A stretch of DNA of 64,000 nucleotides from Branchiostoma floridae (Eukaryota; Chordata; Leptocardii; Amphioxiformes; Branchiostomatidae). The stretch is taken from contig NC_049979.1 of NCBI RefSeq assembly GCF_000003815.2, positions 12,438,766 through 12,502,765 on the forward strand. The letters run 5' to 3'. Every line of letters begins with the position of its first letter. Position 1 is the first letter of the stretch. This document shows, one piece after another, positions 40,101-50,456 of this stretch. The notes under the pieces were generated by a model, which worked only from the letters and a program-made list of their open reading frames with translations, searched no databases and had not been told where the DNA came from. A program made the position numbers and the translations under genes.

Positions 40101-41237
40101 ACTCTCCCCTCAACACAAATACAACTTCGCGCTCCAAATTTTTTATGTCCTGCCCGGGTCGGGTCGGGCCGCTAGAGCATCACGGTATAGCTTGGGTAGG
40201 AAATACCGCCATTGTTGACCCAACGTACACACTACGCGGAGAAATTGAGCAGACAATATAATAGTTTTCTTTCTTTGATATACTGGGTATAATTGCCACA
40301 TCTAGTGAGAAACCACTTTGGGAAATGTTTGTCTGTGGAATGAATATACACCCTTGAAAGCACGTAGGACACCGCTTTATTTGTAATTTGGCGGACTGGA
40401 CGTGCTCACGGCGTGTGCAAAATTATGTAACGTTAACGTTGATGGCTAGAAGAAGCAAGCTTTATTAAGAAATACAGCAAACAGATTCTTGTCACAATCC
40501 GAGTAGATTCATATATATAATATAGCAGATTTTTGCACTGAAGTTCGGTAGATATCAGCTGTCTTGTTGTGAAAGTATCAGACCCCGCTAAACAAACATG
40601 TACTCTGCAATGAAAACAAACATGGCCGCCACGGCGGCGGCGGTCCGACCCGTGGTCTCATGCATTTTCTGACGATTTCTTCATTCCAGGGCCATGGGTA
40701 GATTATTCTGTGGCAAAACATAGCGACCTGTCATGTTTACTCATCAAAACATACTGTATTTCAGTGGATTGTACACTCCTTCATGTGTTTTCCGGTGTTT
40801 TCCGGTGTTTAACTGTGGTTTCCTGTGTTTTCCGGTATTAAGACTGTCCCATGTCTCAGGGGCCTCAAGTACATGCATGCTTGGAACCGTCTTGTCAACT
40901 TATGGTATACCTTATTCCGCAGCTGTATAACCAACATATGTAACGTTATGGCCATAATTTTTCAGGGCTGGGCCGTTGCTGTAAGCTGACAAAAGCTATT
41001 GAAGCCCAAAAATGTATTTTTGACAGAAGTTTAAATACCCCCCTCCCCACACCACAACCGATGTCAAGACGGACAGTACCTTACAATGGATCGGGCCCAT
41101 ACGTATCTTGCGGCTAGGCGTACCCTTCGTGTTGAGTGCTGAAAGAAGAAACAGTTTCTCTCGGGGAAGCTGACGCCAGAAAAGTCGATCGGAACACGTG
41201 AAGCACACGCGAATATTTTTCTACAGGGGGCTGCCAT
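28108..41237 (-). CDS. TRMT2B: TRMT2B: mitochondrial tRNA/rRNA (uracil-5-)-methyltransferase
   Basis: Human TRMT2B makes m5U54 in mitochondrial tRNAs and m5U in 12S rRNA using SAM. Minus-strand exons: 41237-41080, 34325-34242, 34104-34044, 33659-33519, 32980-32881, 32466-32396, 31775-31629, 31441-31347, then a break, 30532-30431, 29996-29877, 28894-28795 and 28246-28108. Phases agree throughout except across the gap. Exon 1 is Arg-rich (MAAPCRKIFACASRVPIDFS, then STRRVRLAARYVWARSIVR), fitting a mitochondrial presequence. GYRNKSGFSINKGPDGNEKT, HEGGHWRDITVRTN and INGPGKVCNITSLYFQ match TRMT2B better than TRMT2A. The C-terminal catalytic Cys is in LVYISCKPRGETMRN and the base Glu in VELVVLFER. 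The segment ending in the SAM-binding G-x-G must lie in the N gap 31071-31193. Intron 1 (about 6.75 kb) holds two long-TIR elements. The start codon lies in a YY1-like AAGATGGCAGCC. Confidence 0.93.
28290..28440. repeat. Dispersed repeat in TRMT2B intron
   Basis: Contains AATGAAGGTAAGACATCTAG and CTTTCGTCAGTGACACTG; the same words occur near 4670-4890, 28990-29080 and 54170-54340. It is a multicopy non-coding repeat of this genome. Confidence 0.5.
29168..29689. mobile_element. MITE with TTAA target duplication
   Basis: The element at 29172-29685 (514 bp) has inverted ends AGGGGCATTCCACTCC and GGAGTGGAATGCCCCT, bounded by TTAA at 29168-29171 and 29686-29689. TTAA duplications are typical of piggyBac and Kolobok-type elements. 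It is non-coding, in a TRMT2B intron. Confidence 0.8.
29740..29800 (+). repeat. SINE 3' end fragment
   Basis: The string GGAGTCCATCCTAGTGTGAG with TTGATCAGACCTTA matches the 3' end of the SINE at 41470-41750 (GGGTCCATCCTGATGTGAG...). It is a truncated copy. Confidence 0.45.
31071..31193. other. Assembly gap (123 N) inside TRMT2B
   Basis: N run located exactly where the TRMT2B exon(s) coding for the SAM-binding motif I region should be. Confidence 0.95.
33073..33202. mobile_element. Small MITE (TACTCTCCAAGCA type)
   Basis: Inverted ends ACATGCTACTCTCCAAGCA and TGCTTGGAGAGTACATAC flank a T-rich core of about 90 bp. It is in a TRMT2B intron and non-coding; the duplication was not resolved. Confidence 0.55.
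34414..36933. mobile_element. 2.5-kb long-TIR element, copy 1
   Basis: The element is 34422-36925, with ends GGGTCAGACTTTTTACCGG and CCGGTAAAAAGACTGACCG (inverted), flanked by CTTTTAGA at 34414-34421 and 36926-36933. The terminal inverted repeats are about 700 bp each (to about 35124 and from about 36220). Just inside each end is a short tandem array of ACCGGAAAAC. The arms contain CAAACATGGCCGCC, which looks like a YY1-type promoter/start-codon motif. The core 35125-36219 includes a smaller palindromic tandem (AACTTTCCGTCCAACTTCC) near 36040-36210. No transposase was seen. It is in intron 1 of TRMT2B. Confidence 0.85.
37211..37361. mobile_element. TAATCTCC-type MITE, second copy
   Basis: 37218-37354 starts TAATCTCCAACC and ends GCTTGGAGATTATA, with ACAATTG at both flanks (37211-37217, 37355-37361). 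The right half matches the MITE at 4740-4858 (TACTATCTTATGG, GTAGGATCTGCTTGG). It lies between the two long-TIR elements. Confidence 0.65.
37380..40859. mobile_element. 3.5-kb long-TIR element, copy 2
   Basis: The element is 37389-40850, with ends CGGTCAGTCTTAATACCGG and the near inverse CCGGTATTAAGACTGTCCC, flanked by identical 9-mers ATGTCTCAG at 37380-37388 and 40851-40859. The TIRs are about 800 bp (to about 38212 and from about 40046), and the arm sequences are closely related to copy 1. The core 38213-40045 differs from copy 1, with AT-rich sequence and inverted segments but no recognisable transposase. The 9-bp duplication and long TIRs resemble Mutator-like elements. It is in intron 1 of TRMT2B. 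Confidence 0.87.
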
Positions 41238-42089
41238 CTTTGTTGTTGTGGAATATGCCATTCGACAATGGGGGCGCACACCCATCATTTGCATAGATGT
41301 AAAGTTGCACACCTTTCATTCTGCTGTACCAAGGAGGTTGGCTGTACAGACCATGTGCTTTATTCTGCTGCTTCAAAATATTTTCTCTATGGTAAAATCA
41401 AAGATACTGATTGAAACTGAAGAATGTATAACATGTACAAATGGAAAGGACCTGATTGACATTATGTACGGAATCGTGTGGCACAAGGGCAGGGTGTTTG
41501 GCCCATAACCCAGAGGTCCTGGGTTCTAATCTACTGATACACCACCGATCTTGTGCCCTTGACAAAAATACTATACACTACTTTCTTCACTTCACTCAGG
41601 TAGAAATGAGTAGCTTCGGTTAGGGTTGTCCTTTAGACGTTAAATAGTAGTCCCAAGGTCTGTGGAGAGCATGTTAAAGAACCCACCACACTTATCGAGA
41701 AGAGCTGGGGTCCATCCTGATGTGAGTAGATCAAACCTTACAATCTCGTCTCTGTTATAACATCTTGAAAAGGTGATAGACACCTGTTATCCTTCTACTA
41801 ATGTCTCAATGAATATATACTGAGCTCTAAAGATGATAGAAAAATTAATCCAGACTTTCGCAGGTTGCAGTGTATCAAAGGAGCTTGCAGAAAAAGAAGG
41901 AAAACACAACAACAATTTTTAACTGTTACATCATTTATTGACAATCTTTGTTTTCTTCCTATATTACATCAACTGTTCATAAATAAATATTCTATCAACA
42001 AATAGCGTATCATTAAGTTCAATAGGTAACCTAAATAAGGAAGTCTTTCAGTCTTTACTAATTTGTATGCACCACTTATAGGGATTTTG
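41238..42089. other. TRMT2B 5' flank and COA8 3' end
   Basis: TRMT2B and COA8 are co-oriented on the minus strand with about 850 bp between start and stop codons. The interval holds a SINE (41470-41750). 41930-42089 probably includes the COA8 3' UTR. Confidence 0.5.
41470..41750 (+). repeat. Near full-length SINE with initiator-tRNA-Met-like head
   Basis: The head contains TGGCCCATAACCCAGAGGTC, matching the anticodon arm (CAT) of initiator tRNA-Met, then TGGGTTCTAATC as a B-box. The body has CTTGTGCCCTTGACAAAAA and CACTTCACTCAGGTAGAAATG; the end has GGGGTCCATCCTGATGTGAG. Other copies are at 2725-2885, 29740-29800 and 54655-54890. Confidence 0.8.
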
Positions 42090-45000
42090 CTATCTTCTCA
42101 TTAACACCTTTGACACCAGCTGAAACATCTTCACTCTAAACGATAGATAGATGATGTAGAGATTCCTCTTATACCACTCCCTGCAAGAAGAAAAAAAGAC
42201 AGATAAGATCATCCTAGTTATTTTTCTAATGTCTAAAGACATGGATGAAACAATACTGTGCTTTGAGCAATATAACATTACGGACAAATCATGTTCCCGT
42301 TCCTATGTCAGACTTCCTATATACATGGTACATGTACATGTATATAGTCTGGTATCCACCCCATCCTTGCTTATGCTTGTTCAATCACTTTCCTTGCTAA
42401 ATAGTCTGGTACCTGTTATGATAAAAAGGATTGGCATTGGATTCTGGAGTTCTGATTGGCTGAAGTAGAGTTCTGAGTGTAGTGTTCTGAGTTGGAACTA
42501 TACAAGGTTACAGGGTTTGAACAGGCATTTAGAAGGTTTCGATCCCTGTTTCACTGCTTCACAGAAATATTTGATCATGAATTTCCAAATTATGAAGGAC
42601 AGAGTGACCAAACATTTTAATGGAAACAGGGTGCCAGACTTTTCTTCAGAGAAGTGATCAGAGGAGCGAGACTGAGCTAGAGTAAGACGGATACCAGACT
42701 AAGACTTACCGCTGATACTGCAGCTGGCCATGCTGATGCTCAGTCAGAAATGTCCTGTAAAACTCAGACATGTCCTCAGCTGGAGGCATTCTCTTACTTC
42801 CTATTAGGAGAAAACACAGTCAGAGGTTTTACAGATATACATAGAGTATGTATGACAAATGCTTGTGAAAAGCTCATCTAGGTCAACCCTCAAGGTAGTA
42901 CATGTAGTACAATTTCATACAGCAGGATATGGGTGAAAAAATTAAGACTTGTGATCTTAGAAATGAACTTAGTGAAGACTCACCATCAGTGTGAACTGAC
43001 TTGAAATCCTCCTTTTCCAACCAGCTCCTGATAAAGTCTGCCTTCTCCTGTAGGTCATAGCATTAAGACAAGATACTTAAAATTCAAATCCAGATCAAAC
43101 ACAAACAAACTGTTTTTTTGCCAATATTTCAGCAACGTTTTGGCTAGCTACTTTCTTCAGAGTGTGTTTCATCCTTGTGGCATTGTGACATAATGACTGG
43201 GATACAAGGATTCCTAACACCACTAGACTCGGATAATCCCTTCTGCTTTTTGAGGTAGCATGGGTGTGGTCACATTTAACGTTACACTATGTATTGATGA
43301 ACCTGATGAAACTAGTGCCATTTTAAGTACATGTACTTATGGAAGGAGTCTGCCACCTTATTAAACTGCTGGTTGTGGTTGGACCAGAATTCCTGGTTCC
43401 ACTTCTGTGTGTCTGCCCTGAGCTGTCTGAGTCTCTCCTCTGCCGCTGACTCTCCCGTGGGAACCCTGAACTTGATGGGTCTGAGGTTGGAGCTGGGGTC
43501 TGCTGGGCCGATCCAGTCATGAGCCATCTGGGACTGGGGTGGGGGCTGGGCAGCTATACCAGGAACACTGGCCTGCGAGACAATCAATGAAGAAAAGATA
43601 AAGCAGACATCCTCAGTTGAAGTGAAGCAAGATGCTTTGCTATACATTTTCAGACAAGCACACTTACTTACCCCTACCCTGCTCCACGGGTGTGTTGGGT
43701 TCCTTTCTGAGAAGAGGTTTGAATCCTGAGGCTGATACCTCAAGCTCCCATATACATGTTCACAGCTGCCTGCTTTAATTATGTCATCATCCAAAAAGAC
43801 TCATGCAACATCTCACAGCATGCCCTTGCAGGGTTTGAATCAATGAATACTGGCGTAACCATTTCAAAGTAAAAAGCTCTTTACATTGCATTTTAGTACT
43901 CACTCACTCACTCACGGCCCGTAACCTATTTAGTACGGCCCGCATTTAAATTTTTAGTACGGGAAATATTGATAACAAGGCTTCCCATGTTCATCCATGG
44001 ATATAGTTCACCTTTATCCGTGGGGCATTGCAAGTATACAAAAGTAACGGGTTCCGCACTGGTGTTCCAGTGCTGAATAAATGGGTCGAATCGGCCTCAG
44101 CACTGGTTTTCCAGTGCTGAAGAAACGTCAGCACTGGTTTTCCAGTGCTGAAGAAACGTCAGCACTGGTTTTCCAGTGCTGAACGGCCTTGTTGCAGTGC
44201 TGAAGCTCCCTCAGCACTGGAATTCCAGTGCTGAACTTTTCCGAGCACTGGTTTTCCAGTGCTGAACTTTTCCGAGCACTGGTTTTCCAGTGCTGAACTG
44301 CCGTCAGCACTCGGGTACCAGTGCTGAACTTGCGGCGGAGAGGCGGCGAGCCAGTTCAAAGGTCATTCAGCACTGGTTACCCAGTGCTGAAACTGGCGTC
44401 AGCACTGGAACCGAGTGCTGATATACAAAAGTAACGGGTTCCGCACTGGATTTTCCAGTGCTCGGGAACTTTTCAGCACTGGAAGACCAGTGCTGAAAAA
44501 ACTTCAGCTCTGGGCTTCCAGTGCTGACGATTATAAAGCACTGGAACGTTCCAGTGCTGAACGTAATATTCATTCGTAGCATGCGTCCGTACGGCTGAGT
44601 TATTTCCTTTCGACTTGTTACCTTGTTTGGCGGAGATTGACATTACACATGACATTGACAACAACAGTTTTATTTCATGAAATAATGAAAGAATAAAAAG
44701 AGGCCGTGACTTTGAGCTTTTATTGAATTGTGTGAATGTGATAGATATAGCCCTTTCGGGAATCATTTCGGTGGCCCTGAATCATTTGCGTTTTTAGTAG
44801 TTCTTTTCATCGACTGTATACATTTTTCAAACAATTGAATAAAGAAAGAGATACAGTTCAGACACAACTTGTACCATTACGTGACAGCTCACGGTTTATA
44901 GTCGACACTACAAGTGCGGTCCCTCTTGTTGTAACTAAATTGGGACCTTCCAATGACCTTTGGCCAAGAAAATTAAACGTTAGACGATGGCGTTACATGT

Positions 45001-46083
45001 GAGGTGAATAAGTAATGGACCATGTTTACGGCTCGAGCTGCGGTAGATATCTATGTATATAACGTTACCACAGTTGTTTTGACAAGTTACTAACGTGATT
45101 GAAGACGTTTTAGACAGGTTAATTTCGTTATAATTGTAAACAGCAGCTCATGCCGCCTTGAGTCGTGTCGCTAGAGTCTGCGGCTTCAGCACTCGGTTTC
45201 CAGTGCGGAATATTTGTCAGCACTGGATTTCCAGTGCTGAAACGTCCTCAGCACTGGATTTCCAGTGCTGAAACGTCCTCAGCACTGGATTTCCAGTGCT
45301 GAAACGTCCTCAGCACTGGATTTCCAGTGCTGACAGGAGGACATTCAGTGCTGAAGCTGCCTCAGCACTGGATTTCCAGTGCTGACGGCGGCTCAGCACT
45401 GGACTTCCAGTGCTGACGGCGGCTCAGCACTGGAAATCCAGTGCTGACGACCACTTCAGCACTGGTGTTCCAGTGCTGACAGAGGAGACCGTTACTTTTG
45501 TATATTTGCTGGGGCATTACCTATATCCATAGTATTTTTATATAACGGGTGTTGAGTATTATATGTGGCTGATTAACGTGGTCGAGGCGCCTCCTCGAGC
45601 TCCAGCACGGAATCCCCATTTTATGTGCCTCCCGGAAGACGATATAAAAAAGCCTGGTATTTAGGAATATAAAAATTAATATAGATGAAATAGCGTTATA
45701 TAATGTCCCTAATGCATCTTTTGCATGCAGTCTTATCGCCCTATTTATAAGATTGCATGCAAAACAATAGTCCTTGAATAGACCAAGGAGGTTAAAATAT
45801 TATAGACTAATCCTACAACAGTGGCTCGCGGCTAGACATTTACGGGGTTAACCATGACAGAGGTATTTGTGTAACGTTATATATGGACAGAAAGAGTTTT
45901 AACTTCCAACACGGTAAGACTAAAAGACGCAATACCACAAAATACTACCACTTCCAACAATATAATAGCCAGACGATCCCGACAAGTTAACGTTACCTTT
46001 GTTTGTCCTTTTCTCCTGCCAGCCGTGCGGGTTTTCCTGACGGCAGCGTGTGCGTTCCTTGCCGTACAGAAGGATCGAATCAT
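42090..46083 (-). CDS. COA8: COA8 (APOPT1): mitochondrial cytochrome c oxidase assembly factor 8
   Basis: COA8 supports complex IV assembly in the mitochondrion and is lost in a human COX-deficiency leukoencephalopathy. Five minus-strand exons (46083-45997, 43572-43357, 43047-42984, 42800-42710, 42180-42090) join in phase to 182 residues plus TAG. Exon 1 gives a basic presequence (MIRSFCTARNAHAAVRKTRT). The core matches human COA8: HDWIGPADPSSNLRPIKFRV, RLRQLRADTQKWNQEFWSNH, MPPAEDMSEFYRTFL and REWYKRNLYIIYLSFRVKM (human DWIGPPDKYSNLRP, WNQQFWANQ, YNRDWYKRNFAI). Human COA8 is 206 residues. Intron 1 (43573-45996) hosts the palindrome-array element. The gene is head to head with the K/S-rich gene about 800 bp away. 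Confidence 0.95.
44021..45518. mobile_element. Palindrome-array element with 9-bp TSD in COA8 intron 1
   Basis: The element is 44030-45509. Its ends GCAAGTATACAAAAGTAACG and the inverse of GCAAATATACAAAAGTAACG form terminal inverted repeats, and identical 9-mers TGGGGCATT flank it (44021-44029, 45510-45518). Two arrays (about 44048-44560 and 45184-45480) contain about 23 copies of a 22-24-bp perfect or near-perfect palindrome of the form CAGCACTGG-N4-CCAGTGCTG at about 31-bp spacing, plus two half copies. The 4-bp loops and 7-10-bp spacers vary, with TTTT/ATTT loops commonest. A second internal copy of the subterminal sequence (ATACAAAAGTAACGGGTTCC) occurs at about 44424. The 44560-45184 centre is unique and AT-rich. 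It has no coding capacity. Confidence 0.88.
45719..45764. repeat. Short hairpin in COA8 intron 1
   Basis: TTTTGCATGCAGTCTTAT and ATAAGATTGCATGCAAAA form inverted arms around a short loop, just outside the palindrome-array element. Confidence 0.6.
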
Positions 46084-46885
46084 CTCGGCGGTTCACCCTG
46101 ACTTATCACTAAGCTTAGAAGCACACTGTCTGATGACCTTAATCGCAGAAGCACATTCTATGAAGCGGGATCAGTGAGAAACAATCAGAAAGATGCTCCT
46201 CAGAAATACGTAGTTACGGGCAATGATTTCGGATCAAAGGTTGTTTGAGTAGTCCACTACATTTTAGGGGCTCTTTTCTTATCTGAAATTATATTTGCCT
46301 TTAAGAAACTTTCAAAATTATCTTGTTCTTATTTATTACATATATTTATATATTATTATTATGTAATAGAGAAATATTTTAGAAATTTATTGTACAGTGG
46401 TGCTATAAAGAATATTCCATTTAAAAAATTTCCCCTCCTCAAAAGTGATCGCTTTAATACTGCCAACATGGCTGCCAGAGAGTCTGGTATGGAAGTTCTG
46501 CTTATTTTTGCCGTGGTTTTAGTTTTGTTGGTCACGTTTACAGGCGGGAAAAACCTTCCAGATGATTCTATTGTTTTTCTATAGTCGAGAGTAGTTAGAT
46601 TTTTTTCTAGTGATTCCAGTAAACGCGCTTGTTGTGGGATATAACATGATGGTGGGGAGGGGGGCAGAAATATTTGGAAGACGCTCTAGAAATTTAAGCT
46701 CAGAAATTTGGAACAGGTAACGTTTACTCAAGTAAGAATGCTTCGATACTTTTTTGTGCATAGTTTTTTTCTTTCCCATCTGCATATACTGAAAGCAATG
46801 AGAACTGCATGTCTACTTCATAGTGTTGGTGTTTACAATATCCAAGTCACAAGTTTATAGATTCCTTTTTTGACATACAGAGAGA
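46084..46885. promoter_or_regulatory. Bidirectional spacer between COA8 and the K/S-rich gene
   Basis: About 800 bp between divergent genes. At 46463-46475 is CCAACATGGCTGCC, a YY1-type motif often near transcription starts of housekeeping genes, pointing rightward. A non-coding first exon of the K/S-rich gene may start here and splice to the acceptor at 46880 (ACATACAG). A 38-codon frame from 46468 encodes a hydrophobic peptide but has no other support. Confidence 0.45.
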
Positions 46886-49800
46886 ATGGGCAGGAAGAGA
46901 AGCTCCAGCCGACACAGTGAGGATGGGAGTAAGTAATTGATAAGGCAATCAAATTATGCAAATGAGGGGAAAGAAGTTATCTGTTGCTTTGCCTTTGTTA
47001 TCGTGTGTTTTACCAACCTGATCACAGAAGAAGTAATCTATGTAGACTTTGCAAAGTTCCAAATATGCATTTTCTTTGGATTGAATAGAGCTGCTCAGCA
47101 TTAAATTTGGTTTTTAAAAAGGGAAGCTGTTTTTCCTACAGTATGGCAGTTTGGCAGGTGTAATGCGGCTATGCTGCAGCTTGTGTCTTTAGTCAAGCCA
47201 ACCCTTACTCCTCTTGGTTAAATTGTGTTATAAACTTATATACTGAATCACTTGATACTGAATAGATTCTGATGCCTGAAGCTCCCCCATACACAGGGCT
47301 GATGCCTTTAATACTGTTGTTGCACCTTGATGCTTTGGATTAACGGAGTCTGTAGATGCTGTTAATCTTGTATTCTTCTAGAATGGATAGTAGCATACAT
47401 TGATGGACCGTGTGCTCAACTCCACGAGTCTAATGTTGAAGAGATCATAGTAGTACTTAACTTAATATTCATGTTAGACTATGCTACGTTATAGGGTTGA
47501 AGAAGAAGAGGAGACATGGCAGAGATAGCAGCAGCAGCAGCTCAGACAGCAGCCTGTCCAGTTCCAGCAGCGAAGGTACAAAAAGTACCGCTGTAGATCT
47601 TGAAATGTTTGTGTTGGGTTTGTTTTCACGCTTTTCGCAGTGCCCTCTTAATGCAAAATGATAGCTCAAAAGCAGGTCAAAGGACCTGAGTGTATTGCCC
47701 TGGAAAAACAAATAAGTAACAAAGTAAAGTAAACTAAGCTTGGTATCCAAGCCTGTTATAGCTTCCGAGTCCCTTCGTCTTCCCAGGCAAATATCCTGTG
47801 TGAGAGGACAAAGAGACCGCTGAAATAGCTTTAGATACCAGGATACGAAATCATGGATTCACAAATATGTGTTCTGTATATTAACTGTTTTCCTTTTATT
47901 TAGTTAAGTTGATCTTTAAGCAGTAGAAATATATGATCAGAGGGAAGCTAATGCTATCCTCTTCTTTTTTCAGAAGACAGACGCAGAAAGGACAGAAAGG
48001 ACCGTAGGTCTCGATCAAGCAGCACATCATCATCATCATCATCATCTTCATCCAGTTCTTCATACAGCTCAAGCTCAGGTACTATCATCTTCTTTGCTCA
48101 GGTATCATACCATGTCTGACTGCCTCTGCATAAGGTCTGCCTGGATAGCCTGAATAATTGGTGTGGTATTGTGACACTTTATTGTGTTTTTCCAATAACA
48201 GATGATGAAAAGAAGAAGAGAAAGAAGGATAGACATAAGAAGGTGAGTTGGGAACAGTAACATTACTATGTACCAAAAGAAAACAGAAAAGAGTTAAACT
48301 TTGTATATACTCACTGTAGTCTCTTATTTAAGTACTTTCACTTAAAAGTAGGAATACAATTTCCACATTCAAGTTTTTTTTACTAATTTGCATGTATAGT
48401 ATAATATAAAACGAGACACAGTGATGATATATTCCATGTTATCACCAATGCTAAAAAGCACAGGTTGAGTTTAACAAACAAAACCATGCCATTTCATAAC
48501 AGTTTCTTTCATCATCAATGCACAAACACTGTGGTAAATGCAGCTTTGTGCATTAACTTTCTTGACTCTGAACACCAGTACAATGTTGACACCATGTGGC
48601 ACCCACAATGTTCAGGCCTCCCTTCTATGTACCATATGATATGGCCAAAATTGGATTTGTGCAATCATTAATTTCATAAGTAGATTATGATGTAAGATCT
48701 AAGAGTATGATATAAAAGACAACCAAACACTCAAAGTGTAAACTTTGTCCTTGGAATTTGTTATGAAATCTGCCAAATATTTGTTAGATATAAGTCAGCA
48801 TTTGCTGCACAATCACAGCCTCTTGTGAAAAAGGGTGTTTAAAACTTAAACTCATTCTAATGATGTTTATTTTTGTATGATCCTCCCTGAGTCACCTTCT
48901 CCCCCTCCTGACCACATACATGCCTGCTGTCATGTGAGCTGTCTGTAGACTGGGAAGAAGAAGAAGAAGCGTAGCAGCAAGAAGAAGTCCAAGAAATCTG
49001 CCGAGCCTGGCCGTCCTGAAGGGGCAAAGGGCCAAACTAAAAGCAGTCGTCCCGTGCAGCTGTCAAAGGTGATAAGTTGAACAAAACTCAATTTCTTTCA
49101 TGATGACTTTTCTCACTCAATTTCTATCATGTAACAAGACCTGATATTCAAACATGTTAAAGAGAGGACAAAAGAGGCCCAGCAGCTGTAATAGTTGTGG
49201 AGACTAGGCAAAGCCACTGCAAGATGACAGGTTACAGTTATAGAACTGAAACAGCATCTCCTCTTCGTCTAAAACATCTATGCACAAGACAAGCTTGGCT
49301 TACAGAAAGTATGGACTGACTGACCTAAAAGTAGAAGCAGTTGTTTCAAAGGCTGCTGGGGAAATTCTGTATACCATTTAGATCAGAATACTTGCAATTT
49401 GCTCATACCAGGATGGATGCCTACTGCATTCCACCTAAGTCTGGAGTGAAGGGACAATTGTACAATGTATTTATGCTTTGCATCACTGTGGTATAGATGT
49501 TACATATTGAATTCTTTTTGAGTGAGGAATCCTAATTATAGCAGTTACAAAACATACTTGCACTTGGGATGATGTATTTTGCCTTGCCTGCTTAGGCTGT
49601 GTTGAAACCTTCTTCTTCTTTTGTCATACTCGATCATTGAGCTGAAGCACTGACACTTCTGCTTCCAGTATTCTCTGTTGAGGTTCACCTCAGTGACTGG
49701 TAGTTCTTTACCAGATAGACCAGTTTCAGCTACAATAAGTTTATTTACTGTTAAGTATGGAAGTCCTCTTCTCTTTTTGGCTTCGGAGACCAAAGGAGAA

Positions 49801-50456
49801 GTTTAGCGACCGAGTTCCCCTAATGTCTTCCACTTTGTTATTGACACAAATGCAGTACATGAAGGATAAAAAGGAGAAGGAAGAGCAGAGAAGTGTTATA
49901 TCTGGCCACAAGATCAAACTCAAGGTCAAGAAGTCAAAGAAGGACAAGGAGGTAAGTGTTGGCATGATTGTACACTTTAACAATGTGTTTGTAGTTTCTA
50001 TTATTGTTCAGCCTGTCACTATAGTTTGACTTTGTTTGGTATATGGTCCTTGCTGGGTGCAAAGAAGTGAATATAATAGAAAATGTTTAGAAATTACATG
50101 TGAACTATAGCATGAACAACTTTGCTCAATGATGATGTTCAAAACATACCAACATACAATTACTGTCCCTTTTACACAAGTACATCACAGGCCTGGTCAG
50201 AGCCTGAATGTAAATTTAGATAGGCAATTTCCCCACGTTCTCAATCTCAAGCTTTCCTGCTTAAGTAACATAAACCTTGTAATTATCATAAGTGTTCAAA
50301 TAATTATATCCACTTTTTTGTATCATTAGTTATAGAAGACCTTACTGTTGCTATGTCAAGTCTATGAAATTGGAAGCATGTGATGTTTTTTCTACTTTGT
50401 TGTTGTAGCGAGACAAGAACAGAGCAGAGTTGTTGAACTTCCTGAACTCCCAATGA
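46886..50456 (+). CDS. Lys/Ser-rich, SR-like low-complexity protein (unrecognised)
   Basis: Seven exons (46886-46928, 47495-47575, 47974-48078, 48202-48242, 48949-49068, 49856-49951, 50409-50456) join in phase to 177 residues. I cannot name it. It opens MGRKRSSSRHSEDG. Poly-Ser tracts with acidic ends follow (SSSSSSDSSLSSSSSE; a second Ser run with RSRSSST), then Lys/Arg clusters (KKKRKKDRHKKTGKKKKKRS). It ends in a more complex C-terminus, RSVISGHKIKLKVKKSKKDK then ERDKNRAELLNFLNSQ. The composition resembles small nuclear-speckle/splicing-associated proteins such as the FAM133 and SREK1IP1 types, without sequence identity I can defend. The C-terminal block is the likely conserved module. The ATG lies 6 bp after a splice acceptor, so a 5' UTR exon is expected upstream. 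Confidence 0.8.

Noticed and set aside
34561-40720. An 80-residue conserved protein starting MFCHRIIYIWPWNEE
   Set aside because: The frame is seen in several TIR arms because the arms are recent copies of each other; the opposite strand is equally open, there is no homology, and it lies in a host intron.
41080-41345. Independent small gene upstream of TRMT2B
   Set aside because: The frame MAAPCRKIFACAS... ends at a phase-2 donor that joins in frame to the 34325 exon, so it is best explained as TRMT2B exon 1.
44048-45480. CRISPR array
   Set aside because: Repeats of 22-24 bp at regular spacing look CRISPR-like, but the spacers are only 7-10 bp, there are no cas genes, the host is an animal, and the block has transposon ends and a 9-bp duplication.
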